From contig NZ_VMYE01000003.1 in assembly GCF_007655255.1 (NCBI RefSeq), forward strand, positions 62,001-126,000: a stretch of 64,000 nucleotides of DNA, written 5' to 3'. This document shows positions 9,888-22,437 of the stretch, one piece after another. Numbering within the stretch: the stretch's first letter is position 1; each line of letters opens with the position of its first letter. The notes under the pieces are model-generated. The model ran no database searches, was not told where the DNA came from, and saw nothing but the letters and a program-made list of their open reading frames with translations. Source of the DNA: Extensimonas perlucida (GTDB taxonomy: Bacteria; Pseudomonadota; Gammaproteobacteria; Burkholderiales; Burkholderiaceae_C). The translations under genes and the position numbers were made by a program.

Positions 9888-11807
9888 CTACCCTCCCAAG
9901 GCCAGCGCCATGCGGTACGTGAGGAAGCTCGCCACGTAGGCGAGCGCAAACAGGTAGCCCGCCATGATCAAGGGATAGCGCCAGCCGTTGGTCTCGCGGC
10001 GCACCGCCGCGAGCGTGGAGATGCACTGCGGCGCAAACACGTACCACACGAGCAGCGCGAGCGCCGTGGCGAGCGACCAATCCTGCGCGAGCACCGGGCC
10101 CAGCTGCTCGGCCACGTCGTCGCCCGTGGCCGAGAGCGCGTACACCGTGCCGAGCGCGCTCACCGCCACCTCGCGCGCGGCCATGCCGGGCACCAGCGCC
10201 ACGGCGATCTGCCAATTGAAACCGATAGGCGCGACGAGCGGCTCGAGCAGCCGGCCTATGCGCCCGGCGATGCTGTATTCGATCGCCGCACCGGCAGCCC
10301 CTGCGGGCGGCGCCGGGTACGAGGAGAGAAACCACAACAGGATGGACACGGCCAGGATGATGCCGCCCACGCGGCGCAGAAAGATCAGCGCGCGCTCGTA
10401 CAGCCCGAACGCCAGGCTGCGCAGGCTGGGCCAGCGGTAGGCCGGCAGCTCCATCAGCAAAGGCGTAGGCCGCGGGTTGCGCCGAGCCCACTGCGCGAGC
10501 GCCGCCACGGCCATGGCGCTCACGATGCCGCCCGCGTAGAGCGCAAACAGCACCAGCCCCTGCAGGTTGAAGATGCCGCCCACACTGCGCGCAGGGATGA
10601 AGGCGCCGATCAATAGCGCGTACACCGGCAGCCGGGCCGAACAGGTCATGAGCGGCGCGATCATGATGGTCACGAGCCGGTCGCGCCAGTGCGTGATCGA
10701 GCGCGTCGCCATCACGCCGGGCACGGCGCAGGCAAAGCTCGACAGCAGCGGAATGAACGAGCGCCCCGAAAGCCCCACCTTGCCCATCAGGCGATCCAGC
10801 AAAAAGGCCGCGCGCGGCAGGTAGCCCGAATCCTCGAGCGCGAGGATGAACAGGAATAAAATCAATATCTGCGGCAAAAACACCAGCACGCTGCCCGCCC
10901 CGCTGAGCACACCGTCGGCGAGCAGGCTGCGCAAGGGCCCGGGCGCCATGTGCGCGCGCACGGCGTCGGCCAGCCAGGCCACGCCGCCCTCGATCGCGTC
11001 CATGGGCCACTGCGCCCAGCTGAACACCGCCTGGAACATCAAAAACAGCGTCACTGCGAGCAGCAGCATGCCCCACAGCGGGTGCAGCACCACGGCGTCT
11101 ATGCGGTCGTCCATCTGCAAGGTCTGCGCGGGCGCGCGCACGGCCAGCGCGAGGATGCGCCGCACCTCCTGGTGCATGGCGAGCACGCGCTGCGCCGGGT
11201 CTGCGGGCAAGGCCGCGAGCACCGGCGGCACGGGCTGCGGCGCTATGGCCTGTGGCGCAGCCGTGTCCAGCCACTGCAGCAGCTCGCGCGCGCCGTCCTG
11301 GCGCACGCCCACCGCCGCGAGCACGGGCATGCCGAGCTCGCGCGCGAGCACCTCGCGGTCGATGGCTATGCCCTGGCGCTGCGCCACGTCGCTCATGTTG
11401 AGCACCAGCACCGCAGGCAGCCCCAGCGCGCGCACTTCGAGCACCAGGTGCAGGTTCAGGCGCAGGTGCGTGGCGTCGGTCACGCACACGAGCAGGTCGG
11501 GGCGCGGCTCGTCGGCGCGGCGCCCGAGGATGATGTCGCAGGTCACGGCCTCGTCGAGGCTGTGCGCTTCGAGGCTGTAGGTGCCCGGAAGGTCGAGCAC
11601 CTGCACGCGCTGCCCACCCGGCGTGCGCAGCAGCCCTTCCTTGCGCTCCACGGTCACGCCCGCGTAATTCGCCACCTTCTGGCGCGCGCCGGTCAGCAGG
11701 TTGAACAGCGCCGTCTTGCCGCAATTGGGGTTGCCCAGCAGCGCGATGCGCAAGTCGCGCGCTTCCTGGGTCAGGGCGGCATGCGCGGAAGTGGCGGCAC
11801 TGTTCAC
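9888..11807 (-). CDS. feoB: Ferrous iron transporter FeoB
   Basis: The 639-residue protein has an N-terminal G domain and a multi-spanning membrane domain for Fe(II) import. The G1 motif GNPNCGKT is at residues 25-32, DLPGTYSL is G3 and LNMSD is G4. The membrane part contains SFIPLLSSFACAVPGVMATR, a conserved Gate-type motif with the cysteine used by FeoB. It is shorter than the E. coli protein mainly at the C-terminus. The GTG start overlaps the feoA stop (GTGA), indicating translational coupling. Confidence 0.95.
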   Translation of the reverse strand: MNSAATSAHAALTQEARDLRIALLGNPNCGKTALFNLLTGARQKVANYAGVTVERKEGLLRTPGGQRVQVLDLPGTYSLEAHSLDEAVTCDIILGRRADEPRPDLLVCVTDATHLRLNLHLVLEVRALGLPAVLVLNMSDVAQRQGIAIDREVLARELGMPVLAAVGVRQDGARELLQWLDTAAPQAIAPQPVPPVLAALPADPAQRVLAMHQEVRRILALAVRAPAQTLQMDDRIDAVVLHPLWGMLLLAVTLFLMFQAVFSWAQWPMDAIEGGVAWLADAVRAHMAPGPLRSLLADGVLSGAGSVLVFLPQILILFLFILALEDSGYLPRAAFLLDRLMGKVGLSGRSFIPLLSSFACAVPGVMATRSITHWRDRLVTIMIAPLMTCSARLPVYALLIGAFIPARSVGGIFNLQGLVLFALYAGGIVSAMAVAALAQWARRNPRPTPLLMELPAYRWPSLRSLAFGLYERALIFLRRVGGIILAVSILLWFLSSYPAPPAGAAGAAIEYSIAGRIGRLLEPLVAPIGFNWQIAVALVPGMAAREVAVSALGTVYALSATGDDVAEQLGPVLAQDWSLATALALLVWYVFAPQCISTLAAVRRETNGWRYPLIMAGYLFALAYVASFLTYRMALALGG

Positions 11808-12130
11808 AGGGCTGCCTCCGGCCGCACGCGCACCAGCGCGGCCTCGGGGCGACGCAGCGCGAACGTCGCCTGCCCCACGCGCACCGCCAGCGGATCACCC
11901 CCCGGAAAACCCCGCGCCAGCACACGCACGGGCTCGCCGGGCAGGAAACCGAGTTCCATCAGGCGCAGCAGCACCTCGCGTTCCTCATCGTCGCGCGCTG
12001 GCTGCAGCGCCACGACTTCGGCGCACACCCCTTGGGCGAGCGCGTCCAGGCCCACGGCCTCGCACAAGGCGACACCGTCACGCGCAGCAACGGAGAGCGG
12101 TGCAGCAAGGCTTTGCTTCGGCGAGGTCAT
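11804..12130 (-). CDS. feoA: Ferrous iron transport protein A
   Basis: The 108-residue protein is an SH3-like FeoA domain that supports FeoB. The core LMELGFLPGEPVRVLARGFPGGDPLAVRVG is diagnostic when read as two parts, LMELGFLPGE and GDPLAVRVG. ATG 12130 (MTSPKQ) is chosen. An in-frame TTG at 12148 would begin inside the Fur box and is less likely. It is the first gene of the feoA-feoB-small Cys protein operon. Confidence 0.92.
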   Translation of the reverse strand: MTSPKQSLAAPLSVAARDGVALCEAVGLDALAQGVCAEVVALQPARDDEEREVLLRLMELGFLPGEPVRVLARGFPGGDPLAVRVGQATFALRRPEAALVRVRPEAAL

Positions 12131-12147
12131 GGCACGGTCAATCGACA

Positions 12148-12166
12148 AATGATATTTATTCTCATT
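12148..12166 (-). promoter_or_regulatory. Fur box upstream of feoA
   Basis: On the minus strand the core reads TGAGAATAAATATCA (12150-12164). It matches the 7-1-7 Fur consensus TGATAAT-N-ATTATCA at 12 of 14 positions. It lies 20 bases before the feoA ATG, so Fur with iron would block transcription of feoAB. Confidence 0.8.
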
Positions 12167-12210
12167 CTAGCACCACAGACAGTGGTCTGTTTCGGTCTAT
12201 TTCGCCCTCT

Positions 12211-12288
12211 GGACTTACGCAAACAAGGATGCAGCGAGGTGTGTTGCCATGCTGCGAACTCTTTGCCCAACCCCGATTTGCGTAGGTC
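12211..12288. repeat. 78-bp stretch with inverted ends, possible insertion remnant
   Basis: GGACTTACGCAAA at 12211-12223 faces TTTGCGTAGGTC at 12277-12288, an inverted pair with one mismatch. Ends of the type ACTTACGCAAA are seen on insertion sequences and their miniature derivatives, but nothing inside codes for a transposase. Confidence 0.4.
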
Positions 12289-12352
12289 GTGGCCGTGTTT
12301 CGCCCAAGCCCTCAATCGTTGCACAATCTCAGCCCCCATCCATCACTGCCCC

Positions 12353-12661
12353 ATGAACCCCTGCCTGCACTGCGGCGCCTGCTGCGCGAGCTTGCGCGTG
12401 GATTTTGCCGCGCACGAACTGCAATCCCGAGGCGGTACGGTACCCGATGGCCTGGCGGTGGAGGTCAACGGCAACACCTGCCGCATGCGCGGCACCGACC
12501 ATGTCCCCGTGCGCTGCGCCGCACTTTGCGGCAGCGTCGGCGTGCAAACGCACTGCGGCATCTATGAATGGCGCCCCGCGCCGTGTCACGAGTTCGAGGC
12601 TGGCAGCCCCGCCTGCGCCCGGGCGCGTCTGCGCCACGGCCTTGCACCACTGCCCGACTAA
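12353..12661 (+). CDS. YkgJ-family Cys-cluster (zinc/iron-chelating) protein
   Basis: The 102-residue protein begins [18 protein letters not shown], with the CxxCGxCC cluster of the YkgJ / UPF0153 type. Further cysteines occur in [17 protein letters not shown] and [16 protein letters not shown], the usual remaining metal ligands. Such proteins are thought to bind zinc or iron, and no reaction is established. ATG 12353 fits the family N-terminus, and longer in-frame starts are not supported. Confidence 0.82.
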   Translation: MNPCLHCGACCASLRVDFAAHELQSRGGTVPDGLAVEVNGNTCRMRGTDHVPVRCAALCGSVGVQTHCGIYEWRPAPCHEFEAGSPACARARLRHGLAPLPD

Positions 12662-12836
12662 AGCGCCGGCGCTGCGGAGAATGCCTCGGCGCACGCACGT
12701 AAACACTTTGTCACAAACGCCCGACACAATGCGCGGCCATGCGCTCGGCGTGATGAGCTGCCGCCGGGTTGCTATGCTTTTCCGATTTTTCAAGCCTTTT
12801 TGGCGCAAAATCGGCATCCATCCTGCGCTATCTGCT

Positions 12837-14477
12837 ATGCAAAATGAATCTCCCCCCGCACCCGCAAAACCCAGAGGCCGCCTGGCCCGACGGCTGCTGT
12901 GGGCCTTTGCCGCGGTGCTGCTGCTGGCGCTGATGGGCACGGCCATAGGCATCTGGTCGCTGTGGCAGATCCGCAGCGCCACCGAGCACATGGTGAGCTA
13001 CAACATTGGCAACGAGCGCCTGGTGGCCGATGCCTTCCGTTTGCAGGCCATCAACGCCGAGCGCTACAAGGCCATCTCCCTGAGCTCCGAGCCCGAGGTC
13101 AGCGACGTGCTGGGCGCGGACATCGCCGGCACGCAGCAGCAGTACGACGCGCTCACGAAGCAGTTGGGCCAGCGCCTGCAAAGCGCCGACGAGCGCGCGC
13201 TGCTCGCGCGCATCGAAGCCGCGGGCAAGAATTTTGCCCAGGCGCGCGCCGAACTCGTGGCAGCACGCGACTCGAACTTCACCGAGCGCATACGCAAGGT
13301 GTATGGCGAGCGCTTTGTGCCCGCGTCGCACGCCTTGCTGAGCGCGCTCGAAACGCTGAGCAAGGCGCAACGCCAGGCCATCGACAGCGCCGCCGCAGAG
13401 GTCGATCGCCTGAGCGCGCTGGCGCGCACCGCCTTGTTCGCCTTCAGCGCGCTCGCGCTGCTGCTCGGCGGCCTGCTCGCACTGTGGCTGGTGCGCCGCA
13501 TCACGCTCCCCATTGCGCTCGCGGGCGCCACGGCCGAGCGCGTGGCCCGGCTCGACCTGGGCCACGAAATCACCGGCCATGAGCACGACGAGGCCGGGCG
13601 CATGCTGGGCGCGCTCGCCGTGATGCAGGACGCCTTGCGCGCACTGGTCACGCAGGTGCGCCAGTCAGCGCAGAACATACGCACGGCGTCTTCGGAAATC
13701 GCCAGCGGCAACGCCGATCTCTCCAGCCGCACCGAAGCGGCGGCGGCGAGCCTGCAGCAGACCGCGGCAGCGCTCGAACACCTGACGGCGCGCGTCACGC
13801 AGGCGGCGGCCGCCGCCGAGCACGCGCAGGAAATGGCGAGCCACGCCGCCGCCGAAGCCCGGCAAGGCGGCGGTGTGGTCACGCAAATGGTGGCCACGAT
13901 GCAGGGCATCCACCAGGCTTCGGGCAAGATCGCAGAAATCACCGGCGTGATCGACGGCATTGCCTTCCAGACCAACATCCTCGCGCTCAACGCAGCCGTG
14001 GAAGCCGCGCGCGCCGGCGAGCATGGCCGCGGCTTTGCCGTGGTGGCAACGGAAGTGCGCCAGCTGGCCACGCGCTCGGCCGAGGCCGCACGTGAGATCA
14101 AAGCCTTGATCGGCAGCTCGACCGAGCGCGTGCAGGCGGGCTCAGAGCTCGCCGCCGCCGCGGGCAGCGCCATGCAGCGCATCGTCGGCGCGATCGAGCA
14201 GGCCGCAACGGTGATGGCCGAAATCAACGCCGGCACGCAGGCCCAGCACCACGACATCGGCCAGATCCACAGCGCCGTGGCGCAGCTGGACCGCATGACG
14301 CAGCAGAACTCCGCGCTGGTCGAAGAATCCGCCGCTGCCGCCGCCAGCCTGCACGGTCAGGCGCAGGAGCTCGCGGGCCTGATCAGCCGCTTCGTGCTGC
14401 CGGGGGTGCCGTTCGAAGAACATACACCGCCGGCGCAAATCGCCCCACGCCAAGCATTGCGACTGGCCGGGGCTTGA
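12837..14477 (+). CDS. Methyl-accepting chemotaxis protein
   Basis: The 546-residue chemoreceptor has a short cytoplasmic N-terminus, a membrane segment at about 20-42 and a periplasmic four-helix-type ligand domain. A second membrane segment ([20 protein letters not shown]) leads to a HAMP linker and the signalling domain. The hairpin tip [20 protein letters not shown] and [20 protein letters not shown] identify it. The ligand is not predictable. No che genes are nearby. ATG 12837 is chosen; in-frame ATGs at 12774 and upstream would add an uncharacteristic leader. Confidence 0.9.
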   Translation: MQNESPPAPAKPRGRLARRLLWAFAAVLLLALMGTAIGIWSLWQIRSATEHMVSYNIGNERLVADAFRLQAINAERYKAISLSSEPEVSDVLGADIAGTQQQYDALTKQLGQRLQSADERALLARIEAAGKNFAQARAELVAARDSNFTERIRKVYGERFVPASHALLSALETLSKAQRQAIDSAAAEVDRLSALARTALFAFSALALLLGGLLALWLVRRITLPIALAGATAERVARLDLGHEITGHEHDEAGRMLGALAVMQDALRALVTQVRQSAQNIRTASSEIASGNADLSSRTEAAAASLQQTAAALEHLTARVTQAAAAAEHAQEMASHAAAEARQGGGVVTQMVATMQGIHQASGKIAEITGVIDGIAFQTNILALNAAVEAARAGEHGRGFAVVATEVRQLATRSAEAAREIKALIGSSTERVQAGSELAAAAGSAMQRIVGAIEQAATVMAEINAGTQAQHHDIGQIHSAVAQLDRMTQQNSALVEESAAAAASLHGQAQELAGLISRFVLPGVPFEEHTPPAQIAPRQALRLAGA

Positions 14478-14503
14478 AGCCACGAAAACCTCAGTATCGG
14501 CCC

Positions 14504-16561
<2,058 letters not shown>

Positions 16562-16645
16562 AAAGGCAAGTATAGGCCGCGACAGATTTTTATGTGTGGG
16601 CGCGCGCAGGATGGGACACACTTGCTGGGCGCAACCCTGCTGGGC

Positions 16646-17170
16646 TCACACCTGCCATTTTTCGAGCAGCTTTTCGGGCCCCATGCTGTCGTAGGCCTCG
16701 AAAGGCTGGTGAATCCAAGGGTTGGTGGGCAGGAATTCGACCGAATAATCGGGCGTGAATTTGGACAAGCCCTTGGTCCAGATGACGGCGCTGCGCAGCT
16801 CGGTGATGGGCTGGTAGTTCAGCTTGAGCCGCGCCATCACGGCCGCGAGCGTCTGGCCGGAGTCGGCCAGATCATCGACGAGCAGCACGCGCCCGGCGAT
16901 TTCGCCCTGCGGCGTGGTGATGTAGCGTGCGATGTCGAGGTGCCCCTGCACCGTGCCGGCCTCGGCACGGTAGGAGCTCGTGGACATGATGGCCAACGGC
17001 CTGTCGAAGATGCGGCTCAGGATGTCGCCCGGGCGCAGCCCACCGCGTGCGAGGCACAAGATGGTGTCGAACTCCCAGCCCGACTGGTAAATCTTGAGCG
17101 CGAGCTTTTCGATGAGACCGTGGTACTCGTCGTAGCTCACGTACAGGTGCTTGCCGTCTTCGGTCAGCAT
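16646..17170 (-). CDS. Phosphoribosyltransferase (hypoxanthine/xanthine type)
   Basis: The 174-residue protein has the type I PRTase fold. The PRPP-binding motif is VLLVDDLADSGQT, and ARGGLRPGDILSR forms the other phosphate loop. It resembles Gpt/Hpt-like enzymes used for purine salvage. Its place next to purA supports a purine role, but the exact base is not shown by sequence. ATG 17170 (MLTEDGKHLYVSYDEYHG) is chosen; the longer open frame upstream overlaps purA. Confidence 0.85.
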   Translation of the reverse strand: MLTEDGKHLYVSYDEYHGLIEKLALKIYQSGWEFDTILCLARGGLRPGDILSRIFDRPLAIMSTSSYRAEAGTVQGHLDIARYITTPQGEIAGRVLLVDDLADSGQTLAAVMARLKLNYQPITELRSAVIWTKGLSKFTPDYSVEFLPTNPWIHQPFEAYDSMGPEKLLEKWQV

Positions 17171-17205
17171 GTGAAAACTCCGGGGCGAAAGGCTTGCAAT
17201 GTGGC

Positions 17206-18594
<1,389 letters not shown>

Positions 18595-19782
18595 TCAGTT
18601 CTTGAGGGAGCCACTGTCAGCCGGCGCTGCCGGGCCCAGGGTTTGCACGCGCCATGCGCCGGCCACGTGCACCAGTTCGCGGTCGCAGTGGAATTCATCG
18701 ACCTCGCTCTCGTGCCCGGGCAGCACGCAAACCACGGTTTCGCCCGCCTGGCGCAGGGCCGCGATCGCGGCGTGCACGTCGTGCGACTCGTCCCAGGGCG
18801 CGCGTATGGCCGCCTTGGGCGCGCGCGGCGGCACGACGGCGACGAGTTGCTTCACATCCAGGCTGAAGCCCACGGCGGGCCGGTTGCGCCCGAACACCGC
18901 GCCCACCTCGTCGTAGCGCCCGCCGCGCACCAGCGCGTCGCTCGCGCCGGGCGCATAGATGCCGAAGCGCACGCCGCTGTAGTAGGCGTAGCCGCGCAGG
19001 TCGGCGAGGTCGTAGCTCACGCGCACACCGTGCAGGCGCTCGCCCAGCCAGCGCAAATCTGATAGCAGATTATGCAGCCCTGGTGCGCCTTGCAAGGCTT
19101 TTTCTGCCTCAATCAGCACGGTGGCATCACCGTACAGCTGCGGCAGCGCGCGCAGCCCTTCGCGCGAGCGGGGCGGAAAGTCGCGCGTGAGTGCAGCTAG
19201 TTCAGCGGCATCTTTGGCGGCAAGCGCGGCATGGATTCTTTGCAGCAGCGCGGCATCATGCGGCACGCCCGCGAGCAGGCTGTGCACGATGCGCACATCG
19301 GCCAAATCGATCTGCAGCGCTTTCACCTGCGCCACGCGCAGGCATGCGAGCGCCAGTTGCAGCGCCTCGAGGTCGGCCTCCTTGCCTGCGTGGCCGTAGA
19401 TTTCGGCACCGAACTGCAGCGGCTCGCGCGTCGCGTGCGGCTTGTCGGGGCGTGTGTGCAGCACCGGGCCGCAGTAGCACAGGCGCGTGACGCCAAGGCG
19501 GTTGAGCAGGTGCGCATCGATGCGCGCGACCTGCGGCGTGGTGTCGGCACGCACGCCCAGGCTGCGGCCCGAGAGCTGATCGACGAGCTTGAAGGTTTGC
19601 AGGCCGAGCTCCTCGCCCGTGCCCGTGAGCAAAGAGTCGAGGTGCTCCACCAGCGGCGGGATGACGAGCTCGTAGCCGTAGCTGCGCGCAGTGTCGAGCA
19701 GGTCGCGGCGCAACTCTTCGATGTGCCGGGCTTCGGAGGGCAGGACGTCGGCAATGTGATCCGGCAACAGCCAGGCGGACAT
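18595..19782 (-). CDS. hisZ: ATP phosphoribosyltransferase regulatory subunit
   Basis: The 395-residue protein is a catalytically inactive histidyl-tRNA synthetase paralogue that activates short-form HisG, the first enzyme of histidine synthesis. It contains class II motif 2-like [10 protein letters not shown] and the histidyl-like [20 protein letters not shown]. It is shorter than true HisRS and lacks the anticodon-binding domain. Its position between purA and the hflKC/DUF2065 group is typical for Burkholderiales. Confidence 0.93.
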   Translation of the reverse strand: MSAWLLPDHIADVLPSEARHIEELRRDLLDTARSYGYELVIPPLVEHLDSLLTGTGEELGLQTFKLVDQLSGRSLGVRADTTPQVARIDAHLLNRLGVTRLCYCGPVLHTRPDKPHATREPLQFGAEIYGHAGKEADLEALQLALACLRVAQVKALQIDLADVRIVHSLLAGVPHDAALLQRIHAALAAKDAAELAALTRDFPPRSREGLRALPQLYGDATVLIEAEKALQGAPGLHNLLSDLRWLGERLHGVRVSYDLADLRGYAYYSGVRFGIYAPGASDALVRGGRYDEVGAVFGRNRPAVGFSLDVKQLVAVVPPRAPKAAIRAPWDESHDVHAAIAALRQAGETVVCVLPGHESEVDEFHCDRELVHVAGAWRVQTLGPAAPADSGSLKN

Positions 19783-19891
19783 GGGAAGGGGACTTGGTTA
19801 AAAAAGGGATTCTACCGGCAGGCGATACGTGGAGCGCTCATGTGAACGCCGTGTGACTGCCGTCTCCATGCTGCATGTACGCTACAGGTTT

Positions 19892-20071
19892 TCAGAGCGC
19901 CAGCAAGGCCAGGCCCAGCAAAATGCTGAGTAGGCCGAAAAAGCGGATCTGCCCGTCGCGCAAGGCCAGCACCTGCTGAAATACCCGCCGCCAGGCAGCT
20001 GGCGAGACAAAAGGCAGCAGCCCTTCGATCACCAACACCAGCGCGAAGGCCGTCCAGAGCGAATCCGACAT
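19892..20071 (-). CDS. Small inner-membrane protein, DUF2065 (YjeT-like)
   Basis: The 59-residue protein reads MSDSLWTAFALVLVIEGLLP at its start, then PAAWRRVFQQV, and ends in a second hydrophobic segment (FFGLLSILLGLALLAL). This is the DUF2065 pattern of two membrane helices with a short polar loop. It lies directly downstream of hflC, as in many proteobacteria. No function is established. Confidence 0.85.
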   Translation of the reverse strand: MSDSLWTAFALVLVIEGLLPFVSPAAWRRVFQQVLALRDGQIRFFGLLSILLGLALLAL

Positions 20072-20107
20072 GCTGCACCGATCCAGCGAAGGCTACCGAA
20101 CCCACAC

Positions 20108-21013
20108 TCACTTGCGTGCGGGCGCGGCCACGGCGCCTGCACCGCCGCGCATGACCTTGAAGAAGTCGGACGCGGCAGGGTCGAGCACGAGCACGTCGCT
20201 CTTGTTGTGGAAGCTCGCCTTGTACGCCTCCAGGCTGCGGTAGAACTGTGCGAACTGCGGGTCGCGGCCGAACGCCTCGGCGTAGATGCGCGCGGCCTCG
20301 GCGTCGCCCTCGCCCTTGATTTTCTGCGCGTCGCGGTAGGCGCCGGCAATGGTGATTTCTCGCTGCCGGTCGGCGTCGGCGCGGATTTTTTCGCCCTCGG
20401 CCGCGCCCGTGGATCGCAATTCGTTCGCCACGCGCTTGCGTTCCGCTTCCATGCGCCGATACACCGATTCGGTGATCGCCTCCACGTAATCGACCCGTGT
20501 GATGCGCACATCGACCACGTCTATGCCCCAGGGCTTGGCGCCGCGCACGGCCTCGAGCACTTCTTTCTTCACGTCGGCCATCAGCGCCTCGCGCTGCAGC
20601 GAGAGCAGTTCCTTCACGGTGCGTTTGTTGATCTCTTCCTGAAAGGCGTTGCGCACCACGCGGTTGAGCTGCAGGGCGCCGGCGTTTTCGTCGAGGCCCA
20701 CGTTGCGGATGTAGTCGGTGGGTTCGGAGACGCGCCAGCGCACATACCAGTCGATCACCACGCGCTGTTTTTCCGCCGTGAGCATGGGCTCGGTGTCCAT
20801 GCTGTCGAGCGTGAGCAGGCGCTTGTCGAGGTAGGAAACATTCTGGAAAGGCGGCGGCAGCTTGAAATGCAGGCCAGGCTCGGTGATCACCTCCTTGATC
20901 TGACCTAACGCATACACCATGCCGAACTGGCGCTGGTCCACGACGAAAAACATGGAGCTCAGCAAAACGAGCACGATCAGGGCGCTCGCAGCGATAAATC
21001 CGACTCTGTTCAC
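20108..21013 (-). CDS. hflC: Membrane protease modulator HflC
   Basis: The 301-residue SPFH/band-7 protein forms the periplasm-facing HflKC complex that surrounds and restrains the FtsH protease. One N-terminal membrane anchor (residues about 4-25) is followed by the band-7 domain, including DQRQFGMVYALGQIK and a coiled-coil region. The start is GTG 21013. It is 11 bases downstream of hflK and surely cotranscribed. Confidence 0.94.
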   Translation of the reverse strand: MNRVGFIAASALIVLVLLSSMFFVVDQRQFGMVYALGQIKEVITEPGLHFKLPPPFQNVSYLDKRLLTLDSMDTEPMLTAEKQRVVIDWYVRWRVSEPTDYIRNVGLDENAGALQLNRVVRNAFQEEINKRTVKELLSLQREALMADVKKEVLEAVRGAKPWGIDVVDVRITRVDYVEAITESVYRRMEAERKRVANELRSTGAAEGEKIRADADRQREITIAGAYRDAQKIKGEGDAEAARIYAEAFGRDPQFAQFYRSLEAYKASFHNKSDVLVLDPAASDFFKVMRGGAGAVAAPARK

Positions 21014-21024
21014 GGGGACGGCTC

Positions 21025-22389
21025 CTAGCGGGATTCGCGCTCGCGCGTGCGGCCGAAGTCACGCGCGCGGCTGTTGTCATTCGGGAAATTGGCGGCCGGC
21101 GCCGGCCCTGTGGCGGGCGCTGAACCCGCAGCGGGATTGGCTGCCGCGCTCGCAGGCGCCTCGGCCGCCTGCGCAGGCTGAGTCGTGCTTTGCAGCAGCT
21201 TGTCGAGCGGCAGGTACAGCAGGTTCGAGCCCTGGCGCGCATCGACCAGCACCTTGGTCACGTTGCCGTAAATTTGCTGCATCGCTTCGAGATACAGGCG
21301 ATCGCGCGTGACCTGGGGCGCACGCTGGTACTCGGTGAGCACGGAGGAAAAACGCTGCGCATCGCCCTGCGCCTGGGCGACGATGCGCGCCTTGTAGCCC
21401 TGCGCCTCCTCCTTGAGGCGCGAGGCCGTGCCGACGGCGCGCGGCACCACGTCGTTGGCGTAGGCCTGGGCCTCGTTTTTGGTGCGCTCGCGCTCCTGGC
21501 CGGCCTTGAGCACGTCGTCGAACGCCGCCTGCACCTGCTCGGGCGGGCGTACACCACCTTGCTGCAGGTTCACCGCTACCACTTCCACGCCGATCTTGTA
21601 GCGGTCGAGAATGGTCTGCATCAGACTGCGCACACGCGGCGCGATCTGGTCGCGCTCTTCCGAGAGCGCCGCGTCCATGCGCAGCTTGCCCACGACTTCA
21701 CGCACGGCCGTCTCGGCGGCCTGCACCACGGCGTCAGCCGGGCTGCGGCTCTCGAACAGCCAGGCACGGGCATCGTTGAGGCGGTATTGCACGGCGAACT
21801 TGATTTCGACGATGTTCTCGTCTTCGGTCAGCATGGCAGAGTCGCGCAGGCCCGTGCTCTTGATGACCGAGTCGCGCCCCACGTCGACGGAACGCATCTG
21901 CGTCACGAACACGGTTTCGTGGCGCTCGATCGGATAGGGCAGACGCCAGTTGAAGCCTGCACCAACCGTGCTCTGGTATTTACCAAAGCGCGTGATGACG
22001 GCCTGCTGGCCCTCTTGCACGATGAAAAAACCCGAGCCCAGCCAGATCACGAACACGATGCCCGCAATCAGCCCAAGGCCCAGGCCCGCGCTCTTGCCGT
22101 CAGGCCTGAGGCCGCCCCCCGGGCGCCCCGGCCCCTTGCCATTGCCGCCGGCGCCGCCGCGCCCGCCGAACAGGTTGCCGAGCTTGCGGTTGAGGTCGCG
22201 CCAGAGCTCGTCGAGATCGGGCGGCTGGCCCGGCCCCTGGCCGCGCCCCGGCGGCGTGGGCGGGCGCTCGGCGTCGGGGCGGTTGCCGTCCTGCGGCTTG
22301 TCGTCGCCGCGGCCCCAACGGGGATCATTCAAATTGAACATACCCCGCAGCCGGAACCACAAAGCCGGGGCTGAGTCTCGGAAGTTCAT
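21025..22389 (-). CDS. hflK: Membrane protease modulator HflK
   Basis: The 454-residue partner of HflC has a Gly/Pro-rich cytoplasmic N-terminus (residues about 20-100), a membrane anchor (LIAGIVFVIWLGSGFFIV), a band-7 domain starting QEGQQAVITRFGKY, and an Ala/Pro-rich C-terminus. ATG 22389 (MNFRDSAP) is used here; MFNLNDPRWGRGDD from ATG 22341 is an equally plausible start. Confidence 0.92.
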   Translation of the reverse strand: MNFRDSAPALWFRLRGMFNLNDPRWGRGDDKPQDGNRPDAERPPTPPGRGQGPGQPPDLDELWRDLNRKLGNLFGGRGGAGGNGKGPGRPGGGLRPDGKSAGLGLGLIAGIVFVIWLGSGFFIVQEGQQAVITRFGKYQSTVGAGFNWRLPYPIERHETVFVTQMRSVDVGRDSVIKSTGLRDSAMLTEDENIVEIKFAVQYRLNDARAWLFESRSPADAVVQAAETAVREVVGKLRMDAALSEERDQIAPRVRSLMQTILDRYKIGVEVVAVNLQQGGVRPPEQVQAAFDDVLKAGQERERTKNEAQAYANDVVPRAVGTASRLKEEAQGYKARIVAQAQGDAQRFSSVLTEYQRAPQVTRDRLYLEAMQQIYGNVTKVLVDARQGSNLLYLPLDKLLQSTTQPAQAAEAPASAAANPAAGSAPATGPAPAANFPNDNSRARDFGRTRERESR

Positions 22390-22437
22390 GCGCAAAATCT
22401 CTGCTTCTTGGATGACATCGGCCGGCATTGTGCCCAA

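Noticed and set aside
8085-10616. Very long open frame on the + strand (about 840 codons) opposite dinG and feoB
   Set aside because: It is antisense to well-supported genes, rich in Arg, Ala and His with no domain pattern, and typical of open frames created by high GC on the opposite strand.
18595-19782. hisZ considered as a histidyl-tRNA synthetase
   Set aside because: The protein lacks the anticodon-binding domain and has the shorter HisZ length and neighbourhood.
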